64,000 bases of DNA from Brienomyrus brachyistius (lineage: Eukaryota; Chordata; Actinopteri; Osteoglossiformes; Mormyridae): contig NC_064551.1 in assembly GCF_023856365.1 (NCBI RefSeq), positions 19,592,349 through 19,656,348 on the forward strand, given 5' to 3'. The position numbers were made by a program, and so were the translations under genes. Below the pieces are notes generated by a model, which saw only the letters and a list, made by a program, of their open reading frames with translations, searched no databases and had not been told where the DNA came from. The stretch's first letter is position 1; every line of letters begins with the position of its first letter. Shown piece by piece: positions 1 to 10,657 of the stretch.

Positions 1-39
1 CCCTCGCTCATGCCCTGGGTCCACCCACAATATGCCCCA

Positions 40-180
40 AATAAGATGGCTCAGCTAGGTACGTAGCGGAATAATTTCGCCGAAGCATCTCGCTCAAGGG
101 TACCAAGTCCGTACCTCCCATGGGTCTTGAATCAGCAGCTTTAGGTCCAAGTGCTTAACTGCTATGCTGCACTCATAAGT
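40..180 (-). repeat. tRNA-derived SINE remnant
   Basis: On the minus strand the block reads as a degenerate tRNA-like head (GTTAAGCACTTGGACC followed by a decayed GATTCAAGAC B box). It continues with the fish SINE body signature 'tacccttgagcgagatgctt' and a gctgagcc segment. It lies in the intron upstream of the 2072 exon. Confidence 0.5.
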
Positions 181-287
181 CCTTGATGGGACGCTGCTGC
201 CCCTCCTCAGAGTTTATATACCAAGAATACACCACCAGCTGGGGGTGGGTGGGGTTAGGGTTGTAAAATTTTAATGGAAACTATTAG

Positions 288-550
288 CATCCATCCATTC
301 GTTTTCAACAACCGCTTATTCAATACAGTTGCAGAGAACCAGAAGCCAAACCCAGGAAACATATGATACGAGGTAGGGAACTCCTCTGCAGGGATGCCAG
401 TCCATTGCTGGACATCCACAGACATACTCACGGGCGCTATGGGCAATTTTGAGGTCCCCGTTCACCTAGCCAAATTGCGGGATTGTGGGAGGAAACTGGA
501 GTCCCAAGAGGAAGCCAGGAAGCTCAGGGAGCACATGTGAAGTCCAGAGT
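288..550 (-). repeat. Dispersed SINE-like repeat (ATGGATGG-tail family), decayed
   Basis: The + strand starts with catccatccattcg and ccgcttatt. It then carries the reverse complement of the body common to many fish repeats (tgccagtccattgctggacat, gcgggattgtgggaggaaactgg, gggagcacatgtgaag). The same family recurs at least a dozen times in this window; it is called family B below. Confidence 0.6.
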
Positions 551-689
551 GCCACCATGATAAATGTATTATTCAGGCTCTGATGAAGATGTCAGCTGAG
601 CATGTAAGCAATGCAAGATGATATCGATGCTTTGGCATGGCTGGGGTCGGCTTGCTTTTGGAGAGCCTCAGACACACTCCCATAATTCC

Positions 690-1370
690 TCTGCCAATAG
701 TGGATATAGCGATATACGAGACACGATATTGGGTTCACGAGAACGAGACGATATTTTAACAATATTTTAAGGAAACCATGAAAGAGGAAATGTATTACTG
801 GAAAGCAGCGTTTTATTTTATTCATTTGAAAGACAAAAATGCTAAATAATGCAGATGTACGGTGAAATGTGTTAAACAATCACCATCATCATATGCAGTA
901 AAGAACAGAACAAATATCTAGCACCATAAAATATTTCACTACAAACTCAAATGACATGCTTCTCTCCTATTTGACTTCTCAATTGAACATAAAATAGAAT
1001 ATAAACAAAACAATATAAATAACAAACATAAAACATTTTTTTTAATGTGCAGTGAATTTAAGTAAAGAGCTCTGATGGTGCTGAAAATGGCTCTGCGTAG
1101 CAGTAGCGTTAGCCGCTGTGTACGGTATTATTTTCCAGCAATGCTTACAGATGGTTTGTGTTCTGTCTGTCAGCCTTTCGCCGTTTATACTCAAAATGCT
1201 GCCACGCAAAACGTTTAAAGGTGTCTGAGGCATCTGCTATGGTAAGTTTGTCAGAAGCCGACATTCTTACAGCGGCTGATTTGCAGCGCCTTCGCGAGAC
1301 CGCTTTTCCCTCCGACGAGAAATCTCGCCGTGTTGTAATATCGTGAGATCTCCTTACACCTCTAGTGGAT
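690..1370 (-). mobile_element. hAT-like DNA transposon remnant, internally deleted
   Basis: The minus strand runs from about 1370 down to 690. Near 1370 is a tctcacgatatt segment, then the N-terminus of a BED-finger transposase (separate entry). AT-rich filler follows. The 690-760 end has cacgatattgggttcacgag and cgagacgatatt, a motif often seen at ends of fish hAT-type elements. No DDE catalytic core or dimerisation domain is present, so it is non-autonomous. Exact termini and target duplications were not resolved. Confidence 0.5.
1042..1264 (-). pseudogene. BED zinc-finger transposase N-terminus, frameshifted
   Basis: A minus-strand ATG at 1264 opens a frame with FAWQHFEYKRRKADRQ, the W-x-x-F region that normally precedes a BED finger. 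That frame stops shortly after. The finger itself, TICKHCWKIIPYTAANAT followed by HFQHHQSSL, continues in another frame. The paired C-x2-C and H/H ligands and the spacing fit the hAT-family BED finger. The frame change and loss of the rest of the transposase make this a dead fragment. The family is assigned by motif only. Confidence 0.55.
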
Positions 1371-1371
1371 A

Positions 1372-2071
1372 TTCACGTACCTCCTGAGGAATTCTAAGTA
1401 TGTTTCTGAGCTCTGATTTCATCTTGAACCCATCCTGTGGGCCCGTTAACTGACAACTGCTCCCACAGGCATCAGAAGTGCCACCTGCAATGAGACGTTT
1501 AGGAAGTCTTCCCATTTCAAAAGTGTCGATCCTGCTCTGTGTTGTCCTCCTGTTCGCGTAGATCATCTCCGCACTCCATTGCTTTGCTTTTAGTACATCC
1601 ATTATGCTCATGCCCTACCTTACTTTTGAAGGAGGTGATATTTCTTGTTTAATATATGGCTGGTCTTCATTGCACATCATTTCACTGGCTGGTTACATGT
1701 AGACCTCGTTACTCTCTCCAGCAAGAGTGGGTGACTATGAGAGAATCCTATCTGAACCTCTATGGCTGGCATTCTCCCTCTTTATAAAGTATTGCTTTGT
1801 TGCTACATGCAAACCCAAGGAGATAGGTGGTCAACTCCTTCCAGGAGACTGAAAAGTTACTGAAGGTGTCTGGTGACTAGCTATGAGACCCGTAGCCTGA
1901 AGATTACTAGTTAGAGTCCCAGGGGATTCTGCTGTAGTTACGTGGAGTAGGGTGCTAAACAACAAACAACAACAACGATCTTCACCAGGGTCATGGGATT
2001 AACCGGATATGATCTAGTCAGTTTTGGGTTAGAAATATCAAATTGCCAGTTTGCTCGTTTTCTTGTATCAG
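1372..2071. other. Intron tail, no gene seen
   Basis: Unique-looking intronic sequence leading to the acceptor of the 2072 exon. An open frame joins it to the exon from 1993, but the residues before 2071 do not resemble the protein family. Confidence 0.5.
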
Positions 2072-3529
2072 GTGGGAAGCTGTGGTCCCATATCGGAAAG
2101 TTCCTGAACAAGAGCCCGGAGGACAGCTTGGACATCCCGTTCATCCAGAAGTCCCACACGGCGGCAGTTCACCCAAGTGAGGAGCTGAGCTCCAGCAGCC
2201 TGGATTCTGGCCCCAACAGGGAGGGGGTCACGCTAGGGGTCCTTCCTTTGAAGAACAGCCTCACCCCAAGTTCCCAGGATGACAGCAGTACTCAGGATGA
2301 GGAGGCTGCTGATGGCTCCCAGCGGGTCCTGCTAGACTCTGGGGCAACCTCTGAAGAGGAGTGCACAAACAGTTACTTGGCCCTCTGCAATGAGTACGAG
2401 CAGGAGAAAATTGAATCGGACTCTCTGGAGGAGCATTCGGCCCCAGTTGCCGAGGAGCCCTCGGCCCGGGCGCACCCCTTGCTGAGTAGCGACAGCCTCT
2501 GCTCCCCTGTGATGGCTCAGGAATTCCGGTTTTTCGCCGAGGATGACCATGGCGAGGTCTTCAGCTCTGCCTGCCTCCCTGCTGACTCACTGGACCAGTC
2601 CAAGAAGACGCCGATGGAGTTCTTCAGGATTGACAGCAAGGACAGTACCAGTGATCTCCTGGGTGTGGAGTCAGGAGACAGGCTGAAGTTCGAGCCCTCC
2701 AAACCATTCCTCCCCTCCGCCGACCTGGAGGAGGTGACAAAGGTCGTCGGGAATGTCAAGCTGCCTCAGATGGACCTTTGGGGGGTTGATAGCGATAGGG
2801 GCTCCAATGAATCCGTCCCTGTCATCTCCTTTAAGGAGGCGGTGGTGGAAGACACGGGGAGCTGTGATGAAGGCCGACCACCAGACCTCCTGGTGAACCT
2901 CCCCGGTGTGGCAGATGTCACAGCAGAGGAGCTGACTGTGGCTGGCCCGTCCGCAACAGATGACACTAGAGTGTCCCCGAGGTTTGGGAAGCCGGATGTC
3001 TTGCAGCTTCACTATGACCTGGGGGATGATGTAGTCCTTGGCCTGTCAGAGGACGAAGGGGGCCCATCCTCGGTTTGTGCCCCCCCTGTCTCTGCAGCCT
3101 GCAGCTCCTCACTACCCGGCCATGGCGGTCTGCCTTCAGGCCCAAAGGCCTGCCGGACTCAGGCAACCGTCTCGCACGAATTGCAAGCTGTCCACGTTGG
3201 TTTACATGCTGATCCAGAGACTATGGACTCAGCCCAGTTCTCCCTGAAGTCTAAACTGCGTTCGGACCAGGACGCTCATGACCAGATAGCGTCTGAAGCC
3301 TTTGGAGAAAGCGCTTCCGCCGAGACAGAGCCAGGCAAGGCGAGCGATGACGTCTCTCAGCTTTTTAAGGATCTGGATGAGCTCCTGCTTATAGCGGCAA
3401 ACACTCACCTACCCGAGGAGTATGTTCAGCGTTGGGCGATGGAGATTGTCGTTGCCCTCGACGCTCTCCACCAGGAAGGAATCGTCTGCCGGGACCTGAA
3501 CCCAAACAACATCTTGCTCGACGACAGAG
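2072..3529 (+). CDS. rps6kc1: rps6kc1 large internal exon (kinase N-lobe end, acidic insert, catalytic loop)
   Basis: Fifth-from-last coding exon of ribosomal protein S6 kinase delta-1, a PX-MIT-pseudokinase protein known to bind PI3P and sphingosine kinase 1 on endosomes. The PX and MIT domains lie in exons upstream of the window. The exon opens with the conserved GGKLWS-I-KFLN-SPE block. A long Ser/Asp/Glu-rich insert follows, with recognisable islands (LKNSLTPSSQDDS; SEEECTNSYLALCNEY; PMEFFRIDSKDS; VPVISFKEA; DEGRPPDLLVNLPG). It ends in the C-lobe alphaE helix (QRWAMEIVVALDALHQEGIV) and the catalytic loop CRDLNPNNILLDDR. The catalytic-loop Asp codon is 3493-3495, and the usual Lys of D-L-K is Asn. 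The acceptor is tatcag at 2066-2071 and the donor is GTCAGG at 3530. The exon starts with two bases that complete a split Gly codon and ends with the first base of another. Reading through the donor gives a spurious hydrophobic tail to a stop at 3619. The exon before this one, ending in a Gly split after one base, is not in the window. Confidence 0.95.
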
Positions 3530-3849
3530 GTCAGGCTGTTTTGTTTTATTTGTTTATCTGTTGTTTTGTTCTAAATTTATGTATTTTTTTTCTTTCCCTA
3601 CTGGCTGTTGCTTCCAGTTAGCTGAGTAAATGGTTCGTCCCATGATTACTACCATAATTTGCTATCTGAAGCCTCATTATCATCTCGGCAGATTTGCCCT
3701 CAGTAATAGCCTCTGTAGGCTAATGAGGGCATTATTCTTAATGATACCGTTTTAGCTATGAAAGAATAATTACAGTTAGTTTCTCCTTGATACACATTGG
3801 AAGGGGAGAGTGTTTGAATATTATTTTCCTGTTATGTTTTCTTTTAAAG

Positions 3850-3939
3850 GACACATCCAGCTGACTTACTTTTGTAGCTGGAGCGATGTGGAGGATTCGT
3901 ACGACCAGGAAGCCATCAGCGCCATGTATTGCGCTCCAG
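3850..3939 (+). CDS. rps6kc1: rps6kc1 exon with degenerate DFG motif
   Basis: The acceptor is tttaaag ending at 3849 and the donor is GTAGGA at 3940. The first two bases complete Gly with the last base of the 2072-3529 exon. The reading is then HIQLTYFCSWSDVED and AISAMYCAP, and the final base starts the Glu of the APE motif. In active AGC kinases this segment reads G-H-I-K-L-T-D-F-G. Here the DFG aspartate codon (3867-3869) is Tyr and the glycine is Cys. Mg-ATP coordination should therefore be lost, matching the pseudokinase status of the family. The preceding intron is only 320 bp. Confidence 0.95.
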
Positions 3940-4739
3940 GTAGGAGCTGTATGGATGTGGAATTCACATCCCGAGTCTGGAATTTTAGTTTGATCTTTCC
4001 ATATGGATCAAATTCCAAACATCTCTCTGTGTCACCTCATCTCATCTTTCAATTTTCCCCCTTATAAATTGGTATGAAAGTTTACTAGTTCAATTATACA
4101 AAATTCAATACTAGGCAGATAAAATTGAATGAATTCAGTACTATATTGTTCCTACAGATTCTTCATCACGTTCTAAAATCATTTAAAAGATTTTATAAGA
4201 TCTATTGCAGGATTAAATTGTCCTTCTAATATCTGTTAAGCCGAATCGGTCTGTGTGGTTTTACTCATTCCCTTCTGGCAAAATTTTATCGAGTTTGCTG
4301 TCTTCCCGTTCTGGATGATAATTTCCACTTGATGAATCTTTGCAGCCTTAAGTGAGTAGTAGCACATGCGAATAGTTGTCCTAAAGCCGTAAATTGTCAT
4401 TCATTTGGTTTTAATTGTCTGCTAGGATGGTTGATGCTGGAAACAGACCTCTGAGCCAAGCAAATATTTCAGTGGAAGTGGCGGGCCATTGTCCATCCCG
4501 TGTAGACGGCACTACCTCTTGTTTTATCTGTGCCGAAAGTCTGCTTCATTTGGCGTGCACTCTCTCTCCTGCCTCACCCTCCGGTGATATTTTGTTTTTT
4601 TTTCAAAGCTGTCGCCTTTTGTGTAAGTCCTTAGCCAAGACTTTGTGGCATGGGCTAGGCAGGGGTGGAGGGGGTCTGCCAATTTTTAGTTGTGAATTTG
4701 ATTTAGATATTTCTTTTTCTATAATACATGTTTTCATGG

Positions 4740-5110
4740 CCACTTGTCACGTCTGAGGGCGTGTGAGTTTACCCTAATGCTCGAGCGAAGTGTCTTTCGT
4801 GCCGAACCTGTTTCGAGCGCATCCGGGTCTGGGAGGCATCGGGGCTGCCCCTTTCGGACGGGTGACATCTCCGGAGTGTCCCCAGGGAGGGGGGCCTGCC
4901 AGCGTCTGCATTTGTATGTCGGCCGTGGCCCCCGGTGGTACCGGCGAGCGGTCATGCCAAGACGTCACTGACAAGCAACAGTTGCAGGCGGCGCCTTGTG
5001 AATGGCGTGTGAAATGAGCGTGGATAATCTGTAACTGGCGTCCCGCATGCGAGGCGGCCCGGGCGACAAAGGGGATTTCGCTCTGAAAGCTCGACTTAAC
5101 AATCGAGCCA
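4740..5110. other. Intronic CpG-rich block
   Basis: CpG-dense, non-repetitive sequence inside the long intron. It contains aagacgtcactgac (a CRE-like TGACGTCA variant at about 4959-4970), gcgcatccgggtc, cggcgagcggtcatg and aggcggcccgggcgac. Several overlapping short ORFs exist on both strands, but none is protein-like. Possible intronic regulatory element or CpG island. Confidence 0.3.
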
Positions 5111-6044
5111 TTTTCTCCAAGGAGTACCCTGCCGACCCCCCCTCCCGGTTTTACCCTAATCCGGTCGCTGTAAGTAAAATGAAGAAGTTTTATGTCTGAA
5201 AACTCGTGCTCTGACTTAATAGCGCATTAGGATCATTATTTTTGTTTTTAATTGTGATGTCCAGCAGATGAGCGGCTGCGGTTGGGTCCTTGCTAGTCGC
5301 CCCTGGTGTGACTGGCATTGGTGTAGCCGCCCCGTGTCTTATGAAGGACCCCATCTACTCCAGAGCGATTGATGTCTTGTTAGCTGACCGCTAACCATTA
5401 GTAGTTTTTAACTTTCACACTATGGCACTGAAACAGGTAAAGCCACCAACACCTCAGGCTTGTCCTGTAATGCGAACACTTCAGCCTCTCACCTGATAGA
5501 GAATTCTTGCTGTAACATGTAGCGTTAGAAGCTATTCAAGTTTCCGCTGAGCGGTGGACAGAAATAAAAATAACCTCTCTTTGTATTGATTTATGTGATG
5601 TTTGTGATGTTTGATTTGCATTTCATTATTACTGTCATACTGTATAAATTAGAGCCTGTAACCTTTTGTCACAGAATGAATGCTATGGCTTAAAATCATT
5701 TTTAGGTAAAATTTTATAAATATTCTCCTGCTGCACGGTTTTTACCAGCTTCTTTAACATCAGTTCCCATCTGAAGCTGACGCAGCTTGCAGTCTCGCGA
5801 GCCTCTTTCCTCTCCAGCCTGACGCCCCCGTAGTTTGTTTGATTATTCCGCCTCAGCTGCTCGGACTCTCACCACGCGTCTCATCTGCTCTCCTGTGTGT
5901 CTCGCTGCTCTTTAAATGGCCCAGCTGTCTGGCATAACCCCCCTCCCCCCAAAGATTGGACAGGTTTCTGTGGCTCCTCCCCCCGGCTGTCCCCTCTGAG
6001 CATTGCCCCGTCCTGGTGCCTTTGGCTGATGGGGCTCGATGTGC

Positions 6045-6170
6045 CTGGGACAGTGGTCTACTGGCTCTAGACCTGACACCAGAGGGTCATAGGTTTAAGT
6101 CCCTTATGTTGCGCTCTAGATTTGCACGCTGGGTTAGCTGTGTCCTTTAGCAGGGTGCCCAAGATGGACA
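6045..6170 (+). repeat. tRNA-headed SINE fragment
   Basis: 'gtggtctactggctctag' followed by 'gggtcataggtttaagtccc' resembles A and B boxes. The body 'tgtcctttagcagggtgccc' matches the 'cttgagcaaggtac' segment of the same class. Confidence 0.45.
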
Positions 6171-6536
6171 AATCGTGAGATAATTTCTCAACGGTATTTT
6201 TTCCTATTGACACTAGTATGTATTTGCTTAAAAATTCATAGGAAACCATCTCACTTTGCCCGTTAAATTTCTGTTCGCATCCTTCTGCTGCTTCTTGCTG
6301 GAAGCTAAACAGTCAAAGCCCTGATTAATGGAAGATTCCACTGATGTTCGGGGGGGGTGGGGTTGCTTACGGCTCCCCTGGACTTGTACTAAGTGAACAT
6401 GCTTTGCCCTTCTTTGCTCCCCCATGACTGAATGCCATTACTCATGTTCAAGGTGCTTTATTGCCATGTGTACACAGTGTGATGAAGTTCATACCCAGGT
6501 GCTTTGTGCAGACCATAGTGCCAGAAAATGCCTAAG

Positions 6537-6650
6537 CCAGTAGAGTGGCTCAGTGTTTTGCACTATTGCATCTTACCTCCAGAGCTGGGGGAACAAATCC
6601 CACCTTTGTTCTGTCTGTGTGGAATTGGCATTTTCTGGGAGGTAGATTGT
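6537..6650 (+). repeat. Family B repeat, 5' part
   Basis: 'agtggctcagtgttttgcac', 'ttacctccagagctggggg' and 'aacaaatcccacctttgttc' then 'gtctgtgtggaattggca' are the head and first body segment of the family. It is truncated before the tail and abuts the next SINE. Confidence 0.55.
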
Positions 6651-6800
6651 TGCTAAGTGGGTTAGAACACTGTTCTTGTCATTAGAAGGTCGCCGGTTCA
6701 GAACCATGTGTTCGGCCGAGTGATTTCACCGTTGGGCCCTTGAACAAGGCCCTCAATTGCTCCTACCCCCACCTCTGATGTTTCAAAAGCTAAATAAATA
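6648..6800 (+). repeat. tRNA-derived SINE (family A)
   Basis: The head is 'gctaagtgggttagaac' (A box like) and the B box is 'ggtcgccggttcagaacc'. The body is 'ccgttgggcccttgaacaag' then 'gccctcaattgctcc'. It ends in 'aagctaaataaataggta', a decayed form of the ctgctaaataaatgta tail. Confidence 0.65.
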
Positions 6801-6824
6801 GGTACAGCGTATAGTGAAGATGGT

Positions 6825-6920
6825 AGCGAGCTAGCTGGTTAGCAGAACATGTGATTTCAGTAAGTAAGCAAAACATTTATTTAATATTTAAAGTACTGAC
6901 TGTCACCAGCAGGGGGCTGC
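6825..6920 (-). repeat. Short interspersed repeat shared with 22.4 and 53.6 kb
   Basis: The reverse complement carries 'agccccctgctggtgacagt', 'aaatattaaataaatgtttt' and 'atgttctgctaaccagctag'. These align by eye with 53555-53660 and more loosely with 22377-22530. Family unknown; MITE-like by size. Confidence 0.45.
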
Positions 6921-7352
6921 CGAACCGAAGGGGCCCCACACAAATGCATGGTTTGACGTAATAGTGCCTGAGTATCTGCGGTTGTTTAGATTTAACACGA
7001 GTTTTGAAGGTTGAAGCTCGCAGACTTGCTATCTGAGGCCCCCCCTGCCCCCCGCCTGCCACCGTCCACCTCCAGCTCTGCCAATGGACACGTTTGACAC
7101 CCAAAATCAAGAAAAACGAGTAGCGGCCGTCGTCCTGTGACACTCAGAGGGGAACAGGGTGGTTGTGCCTTTGCAGGTCTTCCCGTGCCCCCGCCAACGT
7201 TGGCTGACAAAGACGTCGTGAAAAGACCTCACAGCCGCCCTGGTGGCGCCCGCTTTCAAACGCTAATGATCCCGAGCCGAGCCGGAAACACGCGTGACAT
7301 TTCAGGGGCATGAATCGGTCGATCTTAACGAGCTGACCTTTTAATCAGACCT

Positions 7353-7556
7353 TCTGCGCGTGTGTGTGTATGTGTGGGGGTTATGTTTATATTATATTGT
7401 GGGGACCCAATGTCCCCCACAATGTAATAAAAGCCTGTTATTTTGACATCGTGTGGACCGTTTTTCAGGTCGTGTTGGGATTAGTGTTTTCCCCGTAGAG
7501 ATGAATGGAGAATCCCGACAAAGATTACAAGTGTGTGTGTGTGTGTGTGTGTGTGT
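7353..7556 (+). repeat. TGTGGGGAC palindrome repeat with (GT)n end
   Basis: It contains the near-palindrome attgtggggacccaatgtcc...cacaat at 7396-7423, then 'cctgttattttgacatcg' and 'agatgaatggagaatcccga'. It ends in (GT)13 at 7531-7556. The reverse-oriented copy is at 51250-51515. Confidence 0.6.
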
Positions 7557-8957
7557 ACCTGGTTATGGCCTTTTCTTTATAAGTGGGTAATAAACTTGTT
7601 TTATTAATGTGGTAAGAACAACAATATCAATAAGTTTTATATATATGTACATATGTGTGTGTATATATGCAGTGCATATATATTATTGCTGTGGCTGTGC
7701 ACAAAACCAGAACCTATTATGTATTATTATGTGGCTTAAGATTTAGTACGTTTTGTTCTGAATTCCTAACAGACGCAGAAAAGCGCCTCCGTTTTCCCAC
7801 ATAAAGATGTCAACATTTCGTGTTGGGCCTGAAACATTCGCTTAAAAGAAGCGTATCTCAGATAAGGCGATTGTGACTGTGAGGTGGATCTGAATCACCT
7901 TGAGGCTCGTGCTGCTGTTCCTGAGAGCCCCTTATACCTCTTATACCTTTGGTGCCCCCACCTGTGTAACCGGGTCTGCTGTGGCCCAGCCTGGACAGTC
8001 CGAGACGTTCCGGGGTGCAGTGATGAGGGATAGCCAGTGGGTGGAGCTGATTGCTATCTTTCGCTGCAGCATTCCCACCTTAGCGAGCTCAGACCCTGAT
8101 AGTGTGTCGGTTAGCTTGTTTTTTTGCCCTTCTGTTTCCCTACTGGGTTCTCCACGCCGTTCCCCAGAGTTCCGAGAGCCGAGAAATCAGCCCAGCACAC
8201 CTTCCCCATGGTCGAGGCGTGGTGTGGGAGACGAGTGAGACCAGCTGTCCGCACAGATCACCTCTGTTTGTTCTGTTATTCTGACTAAACAGAGATGTCC
8301 TTTAAATGGAAAATATTATGGGATGTCAGAAAATGTTTTTACATCATTCTGTTTAATGTTTTGGTTTCTTTTAAAGAGAAATTTCCGTGTATACCCCAAG
8401 AACACGTCGGTAAATATGTGGATTTATGAGTTTTTAACCTTTTTGATATTTTTACTTTTTGGTAAAAAGAAAACCATAACGGAACAAATGAATATAAAAG
8501 TAGCAGCACCTCTGTTTGTGTCTCTCCGTGCCGGTCATTCGGCATTGAGTGTGCGTGTGTGTTCTGCCGCCATCCTCCTGTCCTCATCGTTATAGAAGGA
8601 CAGCAATGGAGCCAGTCGGATCTCTTTCTGTTCCTTCATCTGGGCCGGCTCAGGCTGTCTCAGGGATATCCATTATCTCACTTTTACTCAGCATCACCAT
8701 ATTTATTTCCACTGAATTTAAGAGCATCATAAAGAATATGGTGAAGGAGACGCTGTTGCTTTTCTTGAGAGGCCAGTGTGTTTTAATAGCTGTCTAATGT
8801 GTGGATGTTTGTGTACCGTATCATATTGTATATGTTGTATTTTAACGTGGGTCTATACAGCTGCTACCTTGACTGTCTATCTTGTTAATGAGATTTTAAT
8901 CTGAATGGGACCTCCTGGTAAAATAAAGATAAATAAATAATTCTTGAAACTTATAAA

Positions 8958-9132
8958 CGCAAGAGCATTACAGCGCTTTAGGACACTGTACCTCTGATCA
9001 GAAGGTTGTTGGTTCGAACCCCACAGTTGACAGGGTGATGTTAACGTTGGGCTTTTAACCCCACGATTACTTCAGGGATGACCTCACCCTACTATTTCAT
9101 TTGTATGTTACTTTAGATAAAAGCTATATAGT
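8958..9132 (+). repeat. tRNA-derived SINE (family A)
   Basis: The head has 'tttaggacactgtacctctg' and the B box 'gttgttggttcgaacccc'. The body is 'gatgttaacgttgggctttt'. The tail 'gttactttagataaaagct' is the GATAAAAG segment shared by fish SINEs. Confidence 0.65.
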
Positions 9133-9699
9133 TAAAAAAATGTAAAAGAAGGGGCTTGGACCTTCACAGTGATTTTTTTTAGATAAGTCTTTTTGGTGTC
9201 ATTGTTAAATGGAATGAATTGCTTATCAGAATTCTTTATTGGGGAGGGTAGAATCAGGCAAACTGCCCCCTTTGTACTTGGTGGCCTCTGCCTTGCTGGC
9301 ATTGGAGTGCCTGAGATAATTTCCTCGAACACCTGCAGTTATAGGGAAGCATTTTTTGTAAACGCTATCAAACCAGGTTCAGTTTCCTGAGGGTGGGTAT
9401 GGGGACAGGTGCATGCTGGGAAGAGGGGCCTTAGAACAGTGAAGAAGGTCAGAGGATCATCTCCGATTAGCACGCAGACGCTGGAAACCTGGGCTGATGT
9501 GTCTTCAAAAGAGAAAATGTCTGTGACGCACGGAAAACATTGAATGAGACGGAAAACAGCCCTGGACAGTGGATAGCTGTAGCTAGCTGAGGGAGGGTTT
9601 GTTATACATCTCTTACTGCCAGTGTTTACTTCAGATGAACTAAGTGAATTTGAGGTGCTCTGACCTGATTAATTTCAAGTTAAATGTGAAGCAAGATCT

Positions 9700-10290
9700 G
9701 TGATGCGATGAGGTAAGTATCTCACACTGGACCCCGCCCTCCTCAGACACCCCCAATGGCGGTCCTGTTCACGAGGTGTCCCAATCAGCCGCCGTCCGCA
9801 GCGAGCGACAGACGCATCTCTTGGCTTCTGTTTGAACAGCCGCTGGCCCCTCCTTCCTGAAGCCCCCCCTCTCCCGACCTCGGGGCTCCCTGGGGATAGT
9901 TTATCATATTCATGTCCCGAAAACATGGGCCCACCTGTACTGCCCTTTGTATCATCAACAGAACGTCTCCCCATATGGCCGCCGTTCCACGCTGTCCCGC
10001 ATTTTCCCAGGAAGAAAAGACATAATTCCGGCAGCGACTTTAATGCGCGATGGCAGATTGGTGGAAAGGTGCCAGACTCCATCGGAGGGAGGGGGGGGGG
10101 GCTGTCCCGGGGATCTATAAATACAGGGCCAGCGAAACAACATGTTTTCCACAGAAAACAGGCACGGAAGCTAAGATTTGCTGGAAATGACAAGATTACG
10201 CCGCTGCTTCACCAGTGTTTGCATAAAAGCTCAGTTCGAAAGCTGTGCAAACAACGACCGCTGGATGCCATTGTCCTCCTGACCTTTGGC
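9700..10290. other. Intronic CpG-moderate unique block with TATA-like motif
   Basis: Non-repetitive sequence with scattered CpG (cgtccgcagcgagcgac; tggccgccgttccacgc). It carries a G tract near 10090 followed by 'ggatctataaatacagggcc', a TATA-like box at about 10114-10122. Overlapping ORFs on both strands show no family resemblance. It could be an intronic enhancer or cryptic promoter; no exon was found downstream. Confidence 0.25.
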
Positions 10291-10657
10291 CTGGGGGGGT
10301 GGGGGTGGATGTGCAGGGTACCAGAAGTGTCGCTGTGCTCTTTTCACCTACACTGGTAACTCTGTATGTTTTATTAGTGTTTATCGTTTTCATTTTTAAA
10401 TTGTACTTTAAAATCCCTTCGAGTGCCTGGTACTTCCTTTTACGTTTCTTTTACGAGCAGCTGTGGCAGAACCTTGACTAGGGCCTGTCACCTTTGCAAG
10501 TTTATGCTTAGTTGATTTTTCTGGAACATTCTGTTTGTTTCCTTTTCAAAGAACTTTCAGATCCAGACAGTTCACTCCGGTCACTCTGTGGCGTCAAATT
10601 GGTTTCAGCATTTGTTAGGGTCCGAATCAGCCTCAAACCCTCCACCCCATAAACAAT

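Noticed and set aside
1993..2071. Extension of the rps6kc1 exon to an upstream ATG at 1993
   Set aside because: Residues before the AG at 2070-2071 do not match the family and the canonical acceptor is present; the real upstream exon is outside the window.
3530..3621. Read-through of the large exon as a C-terminal hydrophobic tail
   Set aside because: Intronic; the next exon at 3850 continues the kinase fold in the correct phase.
9675..10359. 172- and 175-codon overlapping ORFs
   Set aside because: Open on both strands because of GC content; no family resemblance, no splice-bounded homology.
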